Positions 1-8,428 of a stretch of DNA of 64,000 bases are shown here, in pieces. Numbering within the stretch: the stretch's first letter is position 1; each line of letters begins with the position of its first letter. Origin of the DNA: Candidatus Zhuqueibacterota bacterium (GTDB lineage Bacteria; Zhuqueibacterota; Zhuqueibacteria; Oceanimicrobiales; Oceanimicrobiaceae); the NCBI GenBank assembly GCA_029261995.1, contig JAJDAF010000065.1, positions 1-64,000 of the forward strand. Direction: 5' to 3'. A program made the position numbers and the translations under genes. The notes below the pieces were generated by a model, which saw only the letters and a program-made list of their open reading frames with translations, made no database searches and was not told where the DNA came from.

Positions 1-181
1 TGAAAAGTTAATCCTGATAAAATTAATGTATAAGGTTGGAGCCTTTTTTGCAAGCAATTTACACGAATTCTGTAATACGTAACTCCTAAATTATTAATTG
101 ATTATATTGTGGTGTCCAAGCAAATTTTGGGGGACATCCTGCTTTTTCAGTCATTTGTAAGAGATATTCAAGATTGAAGGA

Positions 182-212
182 AACCGGATGGCGGCCAGGC
201 AGCCATCCGGTT
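182..212 (-). terminator. Hairpin downstream of the VWA/OmpA gene
   Basis: A perfect 11-bp inverted repeat (AACCGGATGGC at 182-192, GCCATCCGGTT at 202-212) with a 9-nt loop lies 11 nt beyond the stop codon of the leftward gene. On the minus strand it is followed only by a short pyrimidine stretch (TTTCCTTC), so intrinsic termination is plausible but the T-tract is imperfect. The 180 bases to its left are AT-rich and hold no gene I can support. Confidence 0.6.
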
Positions 213-223
213 GCTTGCCGTCT

Positions 224-2002
224 TTACTGTTTGCTGCTCACCGCTTCATCCTGGTCAAAGAAAACAATATCCGTGCGCCGATTAAATGCCCGCCCTTCAT
301 CGGTTTCGTTGTCATACTTTTCGCTGATGCCATGGCCTTCCGCAATGATTCGGTCTGCCGAGATATCTTGCTTGACCAGAGCTGCCTTGACATATTCTGC
401 CCGGCGCAGGGCAAGCTGCTGATTGTAGTCTGCATCGCCAACATTGTCTGTCCAGCCAACCAGGCGCACCATGCGCGTCTGACTTTTGAGCAGTTCGCGG
501 ATGATGAAATCCGTGCAGCCCTTGAGCTGGGTTTCCGTGGAAAGATCGGCCATGTCAAGCCGGTCTGAATTGAACTCGAAAAGAAACCGGAATTCCGAAA
601 CAAATCCCTCTGAAGTCAGCCCCAGGACGATGTCTCCGAGCTGTGAGGCGTCGTTGACATCGGACAGCTCGATGGTGCCAAAGGTGTAGCCTGATTTTGT
701 GGCCGTGACCAACAGCGGTTTGCCTACCGGGCTTTTGATGCGGTAGGCGCCAAGCGAATCAGTGACGCCGTCAAACAGTACTTCTCCGGATTCCAGTTCG
801 GTGACGATGACACGCGCATCAGCCAGTGGCGCCGTGCCGGAATCCATGAGCCGACCGACCAGTTCGATGTAGGCGGGAGACAACGCGAAATCGGCAAAAT
901 AAAGATCCCGGTCGGGCACTTCAACCTCGAGGCTGTCAGAAATGTAGCCCGGCGCGCTGGCTACCAGCCGCCACCTGTGCGGGAAAGCGACCCGAGTGTG
1001 GAACAAGCCGTCATCGCGGACCGTTGCTGCATCGCGTTTTGTCTCAAATTGCAGTGGCAGGTATTCAATTCTGGAATTTGCCGGCGCCTGGCAATTCTGC
1101 TTGCTGACGACTCTGCCGGCCAGGTAGGCCATGGGCACGGTGTAGTTCACGAGATAGCCGGACAGCTTGACAATATCTTTTGAGATGTCTTCGAAAATCG
1201 AACTCAACTCTTCTGACTTGCGCGCCCGGAAGTGGCGGCCGCCCGAGGTGCTGGAAAGTTCAACCAGAAACGGATTCGCTTTGGTCAGGTAGTCGATGGT
1301 GAAGAAAACCAGATTAGGATTTTGGCTTGCCCGTCGCCGAACATCCTCTTTCTTGAATGTGCTGGAATTGTCAAGGCCATCCGACAGGACAATCACGTAT
1401 CGTTGTTCTTCGGGGTCCGCTACCTGCTCTGACAACGCGATGCTGGCGTAGACTTCGTCGTAGAGGTAGGTCCTGCTCGATAGCCTGGAGCGTTCCAGGT
1501 GCATTTCGCTACGCCGTCGTACTTCGTCTTTGTCACGGGTCAGCCCATAAATTCGGATGTTTTCGACCGGCAGGACACCGGCGGTGTTGTTGCCGCGAAA
1601 GCCTTCCTGAAAGAACACCGGGCCCACTTTTACCGAGGGGGCGAGACTGCCAAGCAGCTCATCCAGAGTTCGCTTCAAGATGCCAACGTGCTTTTTCATG
1701 GAGTTGCTGTTGTCGATGCAAAGCACGAGTGATGCTTTGGCATTTTCAGTCTGCAGCATCTGTTGCACATCCTGTAACTCGAAATCACTGAGCGCCGAGC
1801 GCACCTGGAGATCATTCACGGTTAAGCCACCGACCGGACCTGCGGAGTCGATAACAATAACCTTTAGCTGGCCTGGCCCGAGGTGCTCGGATGAGATTCT
1901 TGGTTTGCGTGTCTTCTCGGGGTTGACCGTGATTTGAAGCGATTCCTGCGCACAAAGCGTGAGTGGTAGTGAAAGGGCGGTCAGAAGAAGAATTCTTCGC
2001 AT
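224..2002 (-). CDS. VWA domain - OmpA peptidoglycan-binding protein
   Basis: Exported 592-residue protein. An N-terminal signal peptide (MRRILLLTALSLPLTLCAQ) is followed by a von Willebrand factor A domain (about residues 85-280) with a MIDAS-type DNSNS motif and a later LSDGLDNS. A carboxypeptidase-regulatory-like beta domain (about 385-455) comes next. A C-terminal OmpA-like domain (about 475-585) has the peptidoglycan-contact features TDN, RRAEYV and FNRRTDIVF. The start at 2002 is chosen because GGAGG sits 7 nt upstream and the signal peptide begins there; an in-frame ATG 39 nt further upstream would bury it. Known OmpA-C domains bind diaminopimelate in peptidoglycan; VWA domains mediate metal-dependent protein contacts. 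It probably links an outer-membrane or periplasmic complex to the wall; the partner is unknown. It is divergent from the next gene. Confidence 0.85.
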   Translation of the reverse strand: MRRILLLTALSLPLTLCAQESLQITVNPEKTRKPRISSEHLGPGQLKVIVIDSAGPVGGLTVNDLQVRSALSDFELQDVQQMLQTENAKASLVLCIDNSNSMKKHVGILKRTLDELLGSLAPSVKVGPVFFQEGFRGNNTAGVLPVENIRIYGLTRDKDEVRRRSEMHLERSRLSSRTYLYDEVYASIALSEQVADPEEQRYVIVLSDGLDNSSTFKKEDVRRRASQNPNLVFFTIDYLTKANPFLVELSSTSGGRHFRARKSEELSSIFEDISKDIVKLSGYLVNYTVPMAYLAGRVVSKQNCQAPANSRIEYLPLQFETKRDAATVRDDGLFHTRVAFPHRWRLVASAPGYISDSLEVEVPDRDLYFADFALSPAYIELVGRLMDSGTAPLADARVIVTELESGEVLFDGVTDSLGAYRIKSPVGKPLLVTATKSGYTFGTIELSDVNDASQLGDIVLGLTSEGFVSEFRFLFEFNSDRLDMADLSTETQLKGCTDFIIRELLKSQTRMVRLVGWTDNVGDADYNQQLALRRAEYVKAALVKQDISADRIIAEGHGISEKYDNETDEGRAFNRRTDIVFFDQDEAVSSKQ

Positions 2003-2152
2003 GAAGACCTCCATAGGTTGGTTGCGTGATCTAACCCGCATTCGGAGGTGCAGTGCTGAGATGTTTGCGGTGGACGGCTTTTGGGAGACGCCGTTTCTAT
2101 CTCGACTATTACTCGACTATTAAAAGTACCTTGTGATGGCCGCAAAAGAAAT

Positions 2153-2181
2153 TTGCGAAAGACTTCTCAATAAACTATATT
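2153..2181 (+). promoter_or_regulatory. Candidate sigma-70 promoter for the dehydrogenase gene
   Basis: TTGCGA (2153-2158) and TATATT (2176-2181) are separated by 17 nt and end about 50 nt before the ATG at 2233. The region also holds a tandem CTCGACTATTA-like duplication at about 2100-2121. Motif match only. Confidence 0.45.
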
Positions 2182-2232
2182 TCAATCTCGAAATCAAGTA
2201 ATCTCTGCATTTTTTCAAAATAAGGAATAAAT

Positions 2233-3384
2233 ATGTCAATCAGATATGTCGTGTTGGGCGCAGGCATGCAAGGCCTGGCCGCGGCCTATGATTTTGGCCG
2301 TTTTGGAGACGCAGAGTCCATTATTTTGGCTGATGCCGACGGGGAGTCGGCACAGGTGGCAGCCGCGCGACTGAACAAGTTACTGGCTTGCGACCTGGCC
2401 AGCCATGCGCATCTTGACGTGCGCGACGAGACTGCTGTGGCCGGACTGCTGAACAAAGCGGATGTCTGCCTGAGTGCTGTCCCGTATTTCTTTAATGTCG
2501 AACTCACGCGAATCGCGGTTGCCTGTGGCTGTCACTTCTGCGATCTCGGCGGCAACACGGATGTGGTTTTTAGGCAACACGAATTTGATGAGTCAGCAAA
2601 GAAGTCAGGCGTCAGCATCGCACCGGATTGTGGTCTGGCGCCGGGCATGGCAAACATCATGGCGGCTCATGGCATCCGGCAGATTGAAAATCCGAAGGGC
2701 GCTTACATTCGGGTCGGTGGGCTGCCACAAAAACCTCTTCCGCCACTTGGATACGGTTTGTTTTTTAGTATGGAGGGTTTGACAAACGAGTACTTCGGCA
2801 AAGCGCAGGTGCTGCGCAACGGCAAACGTATAGAAGTAGACACCTTCACGGAATTGGAGACACTGGAGTTTCCGGAGCCGTATGGCCGCTGCGAGGCCTT
2901 CATGACCGCGGGTGGCACATCAACCTGTCCCTGGACATTTGAGGGCGTCGTCGAAGAGTTTGATGAAAAGACGATCCGCTTTCCCGGCCACTACGACAAG
3001 ATGAAGGCTATCCATGAGTTGGGGCTGCTCGACCTTGAGCCGGTGCAGGTTGACGGCCAGCAAGTGGTGCCGCGCCATCTGTTTCACGCCGTGGCAGAGC
3101 CTGTGTTGAAAACCGGGGATCCGAACGATGTCGTCTTGCTGCGGGTGACGGTCACAGGCGAAAAGCAGGACATTATCATGGACATGATCGATACCTACGA
3201 TGCCGCAACCGGATTTACTGCCATGCAGCGCACCACCGGGTTCGGAGCCGCAATGGTCGGCATCATGCTTGGCAAAGGGCAACTACCGACCGGAAGTGTC
3301 CGAATTGAAGAGGCTGTAGATGGCGCCGGCTACATGGCTGAGATGGAGAAGCGCGGATTTGATGTGAGAATCAGCACGTCTTAG
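2233..3384 (+). CDS. Saccharopine dehydrogenase / L-lysine dehydrogenase-like oxidoreductase
   Basis: A 383-residue cytosolic NAD(P)-dependent oxidoreductase of the saccharopine dehydrogenase superfamily. The Rossmann motif GAGMQG is at residues 9-14, followed by a DADGE segment at the end of beta-2. The stretch PDCGLAPGMAN in the middle is typical of the lysine dehydrogenase / carboxynorspermidine dehydrogenase branch, and the length suits that branch. An AAGGA Shine-Dalgarno precedes the ATG. The substrate (L-lysine, saccharopine or a polyamine intermediate) cannot be fixed from sequence. It is monocistronic, with a candidate promoter upstream and a repeat that begins at its stop codon. Confidence 0.8.
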   Translation: MSIRYVVLGAGMQGLAAAYDFGRFGDAESIILADADGESAQVAAARLNKLLACDLASHAHLDVRDETAVAGLLNKADVCLSAVPYFFNVELTRIAVACGCHFCDLGGNTDVVFRQHEFDESAKKSGVSIAPDCGLAPGMANIMAAHGIRQIENPKGAYIRVGGLPQKPLPPLGYGLFFSMEGLTNEYFGKAQVLRNGKRIEVDTFTELETLEFPEPYGRCEAFMTAGGTSTCPWTFEGVVEEFDEKTIRFPGHYDKMKAIHELGLLDLEPVQVDGQQVVPRHLFHAVAEPVLKTGDPNDVVLLRVTVTGEKQDIIMDMIDTYDAATGFTAMQRTTGFGAAMVGIMLGKGQLPTGSVRIEEAVDGAGYMAEMEKRGFDVRISTS

Positions 3385-3496
3385 CGCGGCGAAGCCCCGC
3401 AAAACGCGGGATCAAGAACCGCAATGAAAAACACAGGATATGGAGAATTGCGGAAATCGGGCAATAATCAAAATGTAGAGCGTGAAGAGTAGAGCG
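3382..3496. repeat. Intergenic repeat, copy A (about 115 nt)
   Basis: Starts exactly at the TAG stop of the dehydrogenase gene and recurs at 5113-5227, also starting at a TAG stop. Shared blocks are GCGGC-AAGCCCCGCAAAA, CGCGGGAT, CAAGAACCGCAATGAAAA and a GTAGAG-GTGAAG-GTAGAGCG tail. The first block contains a small CCCGC/GCGGG hairpin that could act as a weak terminator. Confidence 0.75.
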
Positions 3497-3566
3497 CTGT
3501 TCAGTTCGGTCATATTCTGCCGATCAAAGACAAAAGAAGCATCGTAGAGAATATTCCACAAGAGCC

Positions 3567-3908
3567 ATGCTCCAAAAACGCAACCACAAACGAATTCAGT
3601 TGCGCTGCACGCTCGAAGTTGTAGATGCCAGTACGGGCACGCCGCTTGGGCAGGTGATTGACATTCACATCGGTGGCCTTCGGCTCACGAGTATCAAGCC
3701 GATTGCCGGCCACGCCCACCATCTGAAACTCCTCCTGCCGGAAGTGGTCCTGGAGAAGAAGAGTATCTCATTCGCCGCACAGGCCGCGTGGACCCGCAAG
3801 GAAGATGGTGTTGGAAGCTACACCACAGGTTTTTCAGTGCATGAGATGTCGTCTGTGAACCAGGATGTTATTTCCGCACTCATCGACAAGTACGGAGTCA
3901 ACAAGTAG
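3567..3908 (+). CDS. PilZ domain protein
   Basis: A 113-residue single-domain protein. It starts with basic residues (QKRNHKRIQLR) followed by a beta-strand segment and DIHIGGL, which align with the PilZ signature RxxxR plus (D/N)xSxxG. PilZ domains bind cyclic di-GMP. Here the serine of the second motif is replaced by histidine, so nucleotide binding could be weakened. The length equals a bare PilZ domain and no output domain is present, so it would act through protein contacts. It stands alone between two other rightward genes and is followed by a small hairpin. Confidence 0.75.
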   Translation: MLQKRNHKRIQLRCTLEVVDASTGTPLGQVIDIHIGGLRLTSIKPIAGHAHHLKLLLPEVVLEKKSISFAAQAAWTRKEDGVGSYTTGFSVHEMSSVNQDVISALIDKYGVNK

Positions 3909-3920
3909 TGTAACGCCCAG

Positions 3921-3943
3921 CCGGTTGTGGAAAATGCAACCGG
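3921..3943 (+). terminator. Small hairpin after the PilZ gene
   Basis: A perfect 7-bp stem CCGGTTG/CAACCGG with a 9-nt loop begins 12 nt after the PilZ stop codon. There is no T-tract after it, so it may only stabilise the mRNA end. Confidence 0.35.
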
Positions 3944-4059
3944 ACCTGGCATTGCAACCCACCAACGCGCCGACATTCATACGCTCGACTGCGAGTTGCG
4001 GAGCCACAATTGGATCCCAGTGACTTGCAGGCCCAACTTCTGAAGACGTGGGCTTTTCC

Positions 4060-4088
4060 TTGACAGCTCTCTTTGTTTTGCCTACCTT
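4060..4088 (+). promoter_or_regulatory. Candidate sigma-70 promoter for the DinB-like gene
   Basis: A consensus -35 box TTGACA (4060-4065) is followed after 17 nt by TACCTT (4083-4088), about 66 nt before the ATG at 4155. The -10 matches only half of the consensus. Confidence 0.4.
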
Positions 4089-4154
4089 CTTTGTCTCAAA
4101 GTAGAATACCCAATAGCCACAGTGGAAGCTTGGGAAAGAAAGTAGGGAACCACC

Positions 4155-4745
4155 ATGGAAAATCTCGACGATGTTTATATGAAGGACAAACTCGTTGCCG
4201 CTCTGAAACAGGTCAATCGGACGGTCTTTGACAAATTTCGAGACCTCTCGATCGACGAGTTTTTTGACCGCCCGCCCGGTGGTTGGTCGCCGTGGGATAC
4301 GCTGCGCCATCTGGTCAAATCCGTGAATGCGGTGTCAGGTGGCGCCCTTATGCCTCGCTTTGCTCTTGGTATCGCGTTTGGTAAGAATAGCAATGAACGC
4401 TCACGCCGATTTGCTGAAGTGCGTGATGACTACCTTCGTCACCTCAATCGCGGAGCCAACGCTGGCCGTTATTCGCCATCTCTGAAGCCCGTGCCGGCCA
4501 CCCAGAAGGAAGCCGAAACCGAGCGCCACCACGCCATGCGGCAATGGAAGAAGGCCGCCAAACGGCTTGCCAGGATTTTGAACCGATGGACAAACTCCGA
4601 ACTGGACCGCTATCTCATGCCTCACCCCATTCTTGGCAAGATCAGCACCAGAGAGATGCTGTTTTTTACACTATATCACAACCTGCATCACGCGACCGCG
4701 GTGGAACTTCAGGTTCAGGAGCGGCGTGCCGGCGAGGCTTCCTGA
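4155..4745 (+). CDS. DinB-like / YfiT-type four-helix protein
   Basis: A 196-residue helical protein resembling the DinB/YfiT metal-binding superfamily. The histidine pattern fits: DTLRHLV near residue 55 and YHNLHH near residue 175, the usual three-histidine metal site of these four-helix bundles. Family members act as metal-dependent thiol transferases or have unknown roles in stress and detoxification. An AGGGAA ribosome-binding site precedes the ATG. The next gene starts one nucleotide after this stop codon, so the two are probably co-transcribed. The specific reaction is unknown. Confidence 0.7.
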   Translation: MENLDDVYMKDKLVAALKQVNRTVFDKFRDLSIDEFFDRPPGGWSPWDTLRHLVKSVNAVSGGALMPRFALGIAFGKNSNERSRRFAEVRDDYLRHLNRGANAGRYSPSLKPVPATQKEAETERHHAMRQWKKAAKRLARILNRWTNSELDRYLMPHPILGKISTREMLFFTLYHNLHHATAVELQVQERRAGEAS

Positions 4746-4746
4746 C

Positions 4747-5115
4747 ATGAAGCATAAACGCTTTTTGACCACCTCCGGACTGGAAGTGCTGGTTGGGCAG
4801 GATGACCTCAGCAACGACGAATTGACGTTTCGCGTTGGCCGTGCCAACGACATTTGGCTACACGTGAGCGGCGTTCCTGGCAGCCATGTTTTACTGCGTT
4901 GTGGTGACGCCAAAACCTCACCTGACAAAAATAGCCTCAAGGAGGCAGCAGGCCTGGCGGCATGGTTTTCGAAGATGCGCGAAGGCGGCAAAGTAGCCGT
5001 TCACTATTGCCCGGTACAACAGGTCAGTAAACCTCGCAAAGCAAAGCCAGGTAGCGTCACCATCAAGCAGGCCCGGAAGTTGATCGTCAGGCCAGCGCTG
5101 CTTGAAGAATCCTAG
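4747..5115 (+). CDS. NFACT-R (DUF814) RNA-binding domain protein
   Basis: A 122-residue protein consisting of just the NFACT-R domain, normally found C-terminally in NEMF/Rqc2/FbpA proteins. Typical features are RFLTTSGLEVLVGQDDLSND near the start, DIWLHVSGVPGSHVLLR and a late KPGSVTIKQARKL. Stand-alone NFACT-R proteins occur in bacteria and probably contact RNA or ribosomes, but their role is not settled. I take ATG at 4747 as the start because the homology begins there and GAGG lies about 10 nt upstream inside the preceding gene; a longer in-frame ORF overlaps that gene out of frame. It is likely co-transcribed with the DinB-like gene. Confidence 0.8.
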   Translation: MKHKRFLTTSGLEVLVGQDDLSNDELTFRVGRANDIWLHVSGVPGSHVLLRCGDAKTSPDKNSLKEAAGLAAWFSKMREGGKVAVHYCPVQQVSKPRKAKPGSVTIKQARKLIVRPALLEES

Positions 5116-5227
5116 TGCGGCAAAGCCCCGCAAAAAACGCGGGATTCAAGAACCGCAATGAAAAACACAAAATGGGAAATGACAAAAAGCGATAAAAATC
5201 AAAAAGTAGAGAGTGAAGCGTAGAGCG
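5113..5227. repeat. Intergenic repeat, copy B (about 115 nt)
   Basis: Second copy of the 3382-3496 repeat in the same orientation. It again begins at the TAG stop codon of the upstream gene. The hairpin loop is two A residues longer than in copy A. Divergence is greatest in the middle third. Confidence 0.75.
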
Positions 5228-5387
5228 TATGAGTTGAACAGGTGAACGTAAATCAGTCAAACGGTCAGGAGACTATCTACGCTTTGCGCTCCAAGCTATA
5301 CAGCCATCATACCCTTAGGAAAGTTTGCATGTTTATGCAAGACTTTGATTGTACTATAAAATCTGTATCCGCCGCAGACGCCAGCAC

Positions 5388-6440
5388 GTGAAAAGCAGGA
5401 CCCTCCATAAGCATATTCAACTCAGCTCATCCTTCTCTGGAATGTTGTGTTGCTGCTTCCTCGCGCTGGGTGGTCTCGTTTCCTGTCAAGAAGACGCGGT
5501 CGGGCCCGAGCCGGAACCCAGCGGGGCATACCAGGTGGTGTATACTGCAATCGGTTTGAGTTCAGATGAAGACATTTTTGTGGTGGACGAAAACAGTTCC
5601 GGCCAGCAGCAGGTGACAAATGGCGCCGGCGCACGGTTTCCGGCCTGGTCTCCGGATGGTAACTCCATCTGCTACACCATGCGGGACAACCTTTATATTT
5701 CCAATATCAATGATAGCTCCGGGCATGTTTTGACCAGCAACGCCGGCGTTAACTGGCGGCCGCATTGGTCGTCCGCCAACGAGATCGCGTTTGAATCAAA
5801 CCGGGATGGCAACTGGGAGATTTATGTCGTGCAGCCTGACGGCGGTGGCTTGAGCAATCTGACGCAGGATGTTCATGCAGACTTCGATGCCCGATGGACG
5901 CCCGACGGCGGCCGACTCGCTTTCATCCGCATCATCAACGACGTGCGCGCACTTTACACAATGAATTCAGATGGCTCTTTGCTGACGCGTCTGTCTCCCG
6001 ATTCTTTGGAAGTTGAGAGATATGCCTGGTCGCCGGACGGCGGGCGCATCGCGCTTGCGGCCGGCCAAATCTACACCGTCGCTGCAACCGGCGCCGGTCT
6101 CAGGCAGCTTACGCACGATGCAAGTGAAAAGCATGGCGTGGTTTGGGCCGTGGCCGAAGATCGCCTGGCCTTCACAAGTGGAGTGGATGGCGTTCAGGCC
6201 GTCTATTCATTGCGGACCGGGGGCACGGATTTGCTGCGTCTTACCGGTAACGATGGGGATGCGTCCGCGCCGAGTTGGTCGCCGGACGGCAGGATGATTC
6301 TCTACCAACACGCCAGCGGCATCCAGCCGCCGAATCTCTACCTGATGCAGGCGGACGGCTCAAATCCCCACAAATTGACCCCGAACGCGGTGAGCGTGCA
6401 TGAGCGCCACCACTCCTGGTCGCCGGTCAGAATTAATTAG
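5388..6440 (+). CDS. TolB/PD40-type beta-propeller lipoprotein
   Basis: An exported lipoprotein of about 350 residues. A basic N-terminus precedes a hydrophobic stretch ending in the lipobox LVSC|Q, so the mature protein should be lipid-anchored at that cysteine. The body is a WD40-like PD40 propeller with recurring WSPDG or close variants: FPAWSPDG, RWTPDG, AWSPDG and PSWSPDG, plus YTMNSDG and LMQADG strands. It resembles TolB C-terminal domains and may bind protein or carbohydrate outside the cytoplasm. The start is uncertain. I use GTG at 5388, which gives a compact signal peptide, though a TTG at 5349 is in frame and neither has a convincing ribosome-binding site. Confidence 0.75.
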   Translation: MKSRTLHKHIQLSSSFSGMLCCCFLALGGLVSCQEDAVGPEPEPSGAYQVVYTAIGLSSDEDIFVVDENSSGQQQVTNGAGARFPAWSPDGNSICYTMRDNLYISNINDSSGHVLTSNAGVNWRPHWSSANEIAFESNRDGNWEIYVVQPDGGGLSNLTQDVHADFDARWTPDGGRLAFIRIINDVRALYTMNSDGSLLTRLSPDSLEVERYAWSPDGGRIALAAGQIYTVAATGAGLRQLTHDASEKHGVVWAVAEDRLAFTSGVDGVQAVYSLRTGGTDLLRLTGNDGDASAPSWSPDGRMILYQHASGIQPPNLYLMQADGSNPHKLTPNAVSVHERHHSWSPVRIN

Positions 6441-6525
6441 GAAATAACGATGGTAGGGTGTTGCCCGCGCGAGCTTCTCAGGAGAGCGAATACTGGCCTG
6501 AAAAGCCCGCGATGGAGGACTTCCT

Positions 6526-7350
6526 TTAGATGAGACCCTGGTGCGGCTGCACGAACGCCACAATCGTAGTTACGATGACCGCGACCCATATCGCGACATA
6601 GAGCGGCACGAATTTCTTGCGCCTGGTCAGCCATTCTTCAAACTGAATCTCTTTGCCCGCAAACTTACCGCGCGGTTTGCTCGGAAAGAAGAAGGTTTTG
6701 TAGGTTTCGATGGTACCGATGGTCAAGCCGAGCGCTCCGAACACGATGAACAGATAGCTTTCCGTGAAATTGGCCAGCAGAAGCGCATAGCCCAAAGCCA
6801 TGAGCGGACTGCGAAAGAATTTCAGGGTTTCGAAACCCTCCTTGGGCGCGTCCTTCCATGCGCCGCCGAACGCAGAGATCCAGCCGCCGATGCTGCCGAG
6901 AATCAGCACGACCATCAAGCCGCCGCCGGGGCTGAAGTTCATCTTTTGCAGAGTGTGCACGCCGTACACCACCAGAACCACTCCCGCAAGATAGGCCGCG
7001 CCGGCCGCAATTCTCACTGCGTTATTCGCGACCACGTTTCCCCGGAAGCTGAACTGCATCGGGATGAAGTATTTCGACTGGTCCTGGACCCGCAGAAATG
7101 TCTTCCAGTATTCGATTGCGGCGCGTTCGATTACATAGGTGTAGGCGTACAAGACCAGCAGGCCGCCGGCGTTGCTGACATCGAGGTCGGTAAACATGAC
7201 CACGCCGATTGCGGCGAGCGCCCCGATGACCGTGCTGCGAAAATATTTTGGCCAGGTAAATCCCTCGTAAGGAGCATCTTTGTACATGCCCCAGGTGGAC
7301 GTGTGCAGCCCGGCACAGAGACCGACGATAAGTGCGATGATGAGTTCCAT
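6526..7350 (-). CDS. Polytopic membrane protein with internal duplication
   Basis: A 274-residue integral membrane protein with about six hydrophobic segments; I do not recognise a named family. The two halves repeat a signature: WGMYKDAPYEGF followed by KYFRS near residues 20-40, and GAWKDAPKEGF followed by KFFRS near 160-185, each followed by a hydrophobic helix. This points to duplication and fusion of a smaller unit. The C-terminus carries a charged loop (EEWLTRRKK) and a final helix. A strong AGGAGGG ribosome-binding site lies upstream of the ATG. It is separated from the upstream oxidoreductase pair by a hairpin, so it may have its own promoter. Confidence 0.75.
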   Translation of the reverse strand: MELIIALIVGLCAGLHTSTWGMYKDAPYEGFTWPKYFRSTVIGALAAIGVVMFTDLDVSNAGGLLVLYAYTYVIERAAIEYWKTFLRVQDQSKYFIPMQFSFRGNVVANNAVRIAAGAAYLAGVVLVVYGVHTLQKMNFSPGGGLMVVLILGSIGGWISAFGGAWKDAPKEGFETLKFFRSPLMALGYALLLANFTESYLFIVFGALGLTIGTIETYKTFFFPSKPRGKFAGKEIQFEEWLTRRKKFVPLYVAIWVAVIVTTIVAFVQPHQGLI

Positions 7351-7390
7351 AGGTGGTGCAACCCTCCTGATTAGTTTCGTTACTGTGACT

Positions 7391-7437
7391 GAATAGGCGA
7401 GAGCGTGCGACTTAAATAGCCGCTCTTGCGTCTATTC
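7391..7437 (-). terminator. Hairpin between the oxidoreductase pair and the membrane protein
   Basis: GAATAGGCGAGAGCG (7391-7405) pairs with CGCTCTTGCGTCTATTC (7421-7437) with a small bulge and a 15-nt loop. It lies downstream of the leftward oxidoreductase operon. No T-tract follows on the minus strand, so termination is uncertain. Confidence 0.4.
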
Positions 7438-7461
7438 CGGTTTCTTGCCTGACAAACGTAC

Positions 7462-8427
7462 TTAGCCTGCGAGCGCTTCCTCGATCGTCAGCAAATCCTG
7501 CTTCGCCATCTCGAAAGTAAACCGCGGTTCAGCGTCTTGCTGGATCGCCCGGACATAGTCCGCGAACATGCCCTTGTAGCCTGCGATATCTTTCAACCCC
7601 GGGAAAATGAGTCGATTGCGGCGGCCGCGAACAATGATGAAAAGACCGTTCGATTCGAAAGTGATGCTGCCCTCCCGGCCGTATATTTTTGAGATGCGCA
7701 GCCCTTTGAACAGGGAAGGCGTCTCCCAGGAATAGTAGAACGAGCCGACCGCGCCTTCTTTGTAGCGCAGCCCAAGCAGAATGCTCTTGTCCACTTCTCC
7801 GGCGCTGCTGCCGGGCCGGAAGCCGGTGACCGACTGCAATTCCAGTCCAAGGTTTGAGATGAAGTTGACCCAGTGAATGCCGCCTTCAAACAGCGCCCCG
7901 CCGCCGGCCAGATCGGGTTGGCCTCTCCAGTCGGTAATTTTTTGTTGTTTGAGGGCGTTAACGTGGACAAACAGGACTTCGCCTACGACTTGCTCCGCGA
8001 TGAGTTTCTGCAGCTCGGCCAGCAGCGGTTTGTAGAAATAATTCTCCGCCACAAACACGCGTTTGCCGGCGCCGTCCGCGGCTGCTTGCACGTCCTTGAA
8101 ATCTTTCGAGCCCGGGAACGGCGGCTTTTCCACGATGACATGTTTGCCGGCAGCCAGCGCAGCGAGCGTCAACTCTTTGTGCTGTACCGGCGGCGTCGCG
8201 ACCAGCACGGCATCGATTTCAGGGGACTGGATCGCGGCCTGGTATCCTTCGAAAGCGCCGTGGCCCTGATATTTCTTGTTGTAGGCGTCGGCGTTTGCTT
8301 TGCTGCGGCTGGCATAGAAGCACTGAACTTTGTCACGCATGGAACTCAGCGTCTTGCTGTGCAGTCGGGTTGCAAAACCGCAGCCCAGCAGGGCGAGGTT
8401 CACCGGCTTGGGGGTATTTTCTGACAT
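7462..8427 (-). CDS. Gfo/Idh/MocA family oxidoreductase
   Basis: A 321-residue NAD(P)-dependent sugar or inositol dehydrogenase-type enzyme. The N-terminal Rossmann fold shows LLGCGFATRLH near residues 13-23. The family motif VEKPP (EKP, catalytic lysine) is near residue 100, followed by a C-terminal beta-sheet substrate domain. The start ATG lies one nucleotide beyond the stop of the upstream GMC oxidoreductase, with GAAGAG as ribosome-binding site, so the two are translated from one message. The pairing of two oxidoreductases suggests stepwise oxidation of one polyol or sugar, but the substrate cannot be read from the sequence. Confidence 0.85.
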   Translation of the reverse strand: MSENTPKPVNLALLGCGFATRLHSKTLSSMRDKVQCFYASRSKANADAYNKKYQGHGAFEGYQAAIQSPEIDAVLVATPPVQHKELTLAALAAGKHVIVEKPPFPGSKDFKDVQAAADGAGKRVFVAENYFYKPLLAELQKLIAEQVVGEVLFVHVNALKQQKITDWRGQPDLAGGGALFEGGIHWVNFISNLGLELQSVTGFRPGSSAGEVDKSILLGLRYKEGAVGSFYYSWETPSLFKGLRISKIYGREGSITFESNGLFIIVRGRRNRLIFPGLKDIAGYKGMFADYVRAIQQDAEPRFTFEMAKQDLLTIEEALAG

Positions 8428-8428
8428 T

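Noticed and set aside
3834-4310. 158-codon leftward frame spanning the gap before the DinB-like gene
   Set aside because: No ribosome-binding site or family resemblance; it overlaps two supported rightward genes and a candidate promoter.
6541-7374. 277-codon rightward open frame opposite the membrane protein gene
   Set aside because: It is antisense to a gene with a clear ribosome-binding site and membrane topology. Its translation is rich in H, R, E, D and Q without any recognisable domain, as expected for a mirror frame.
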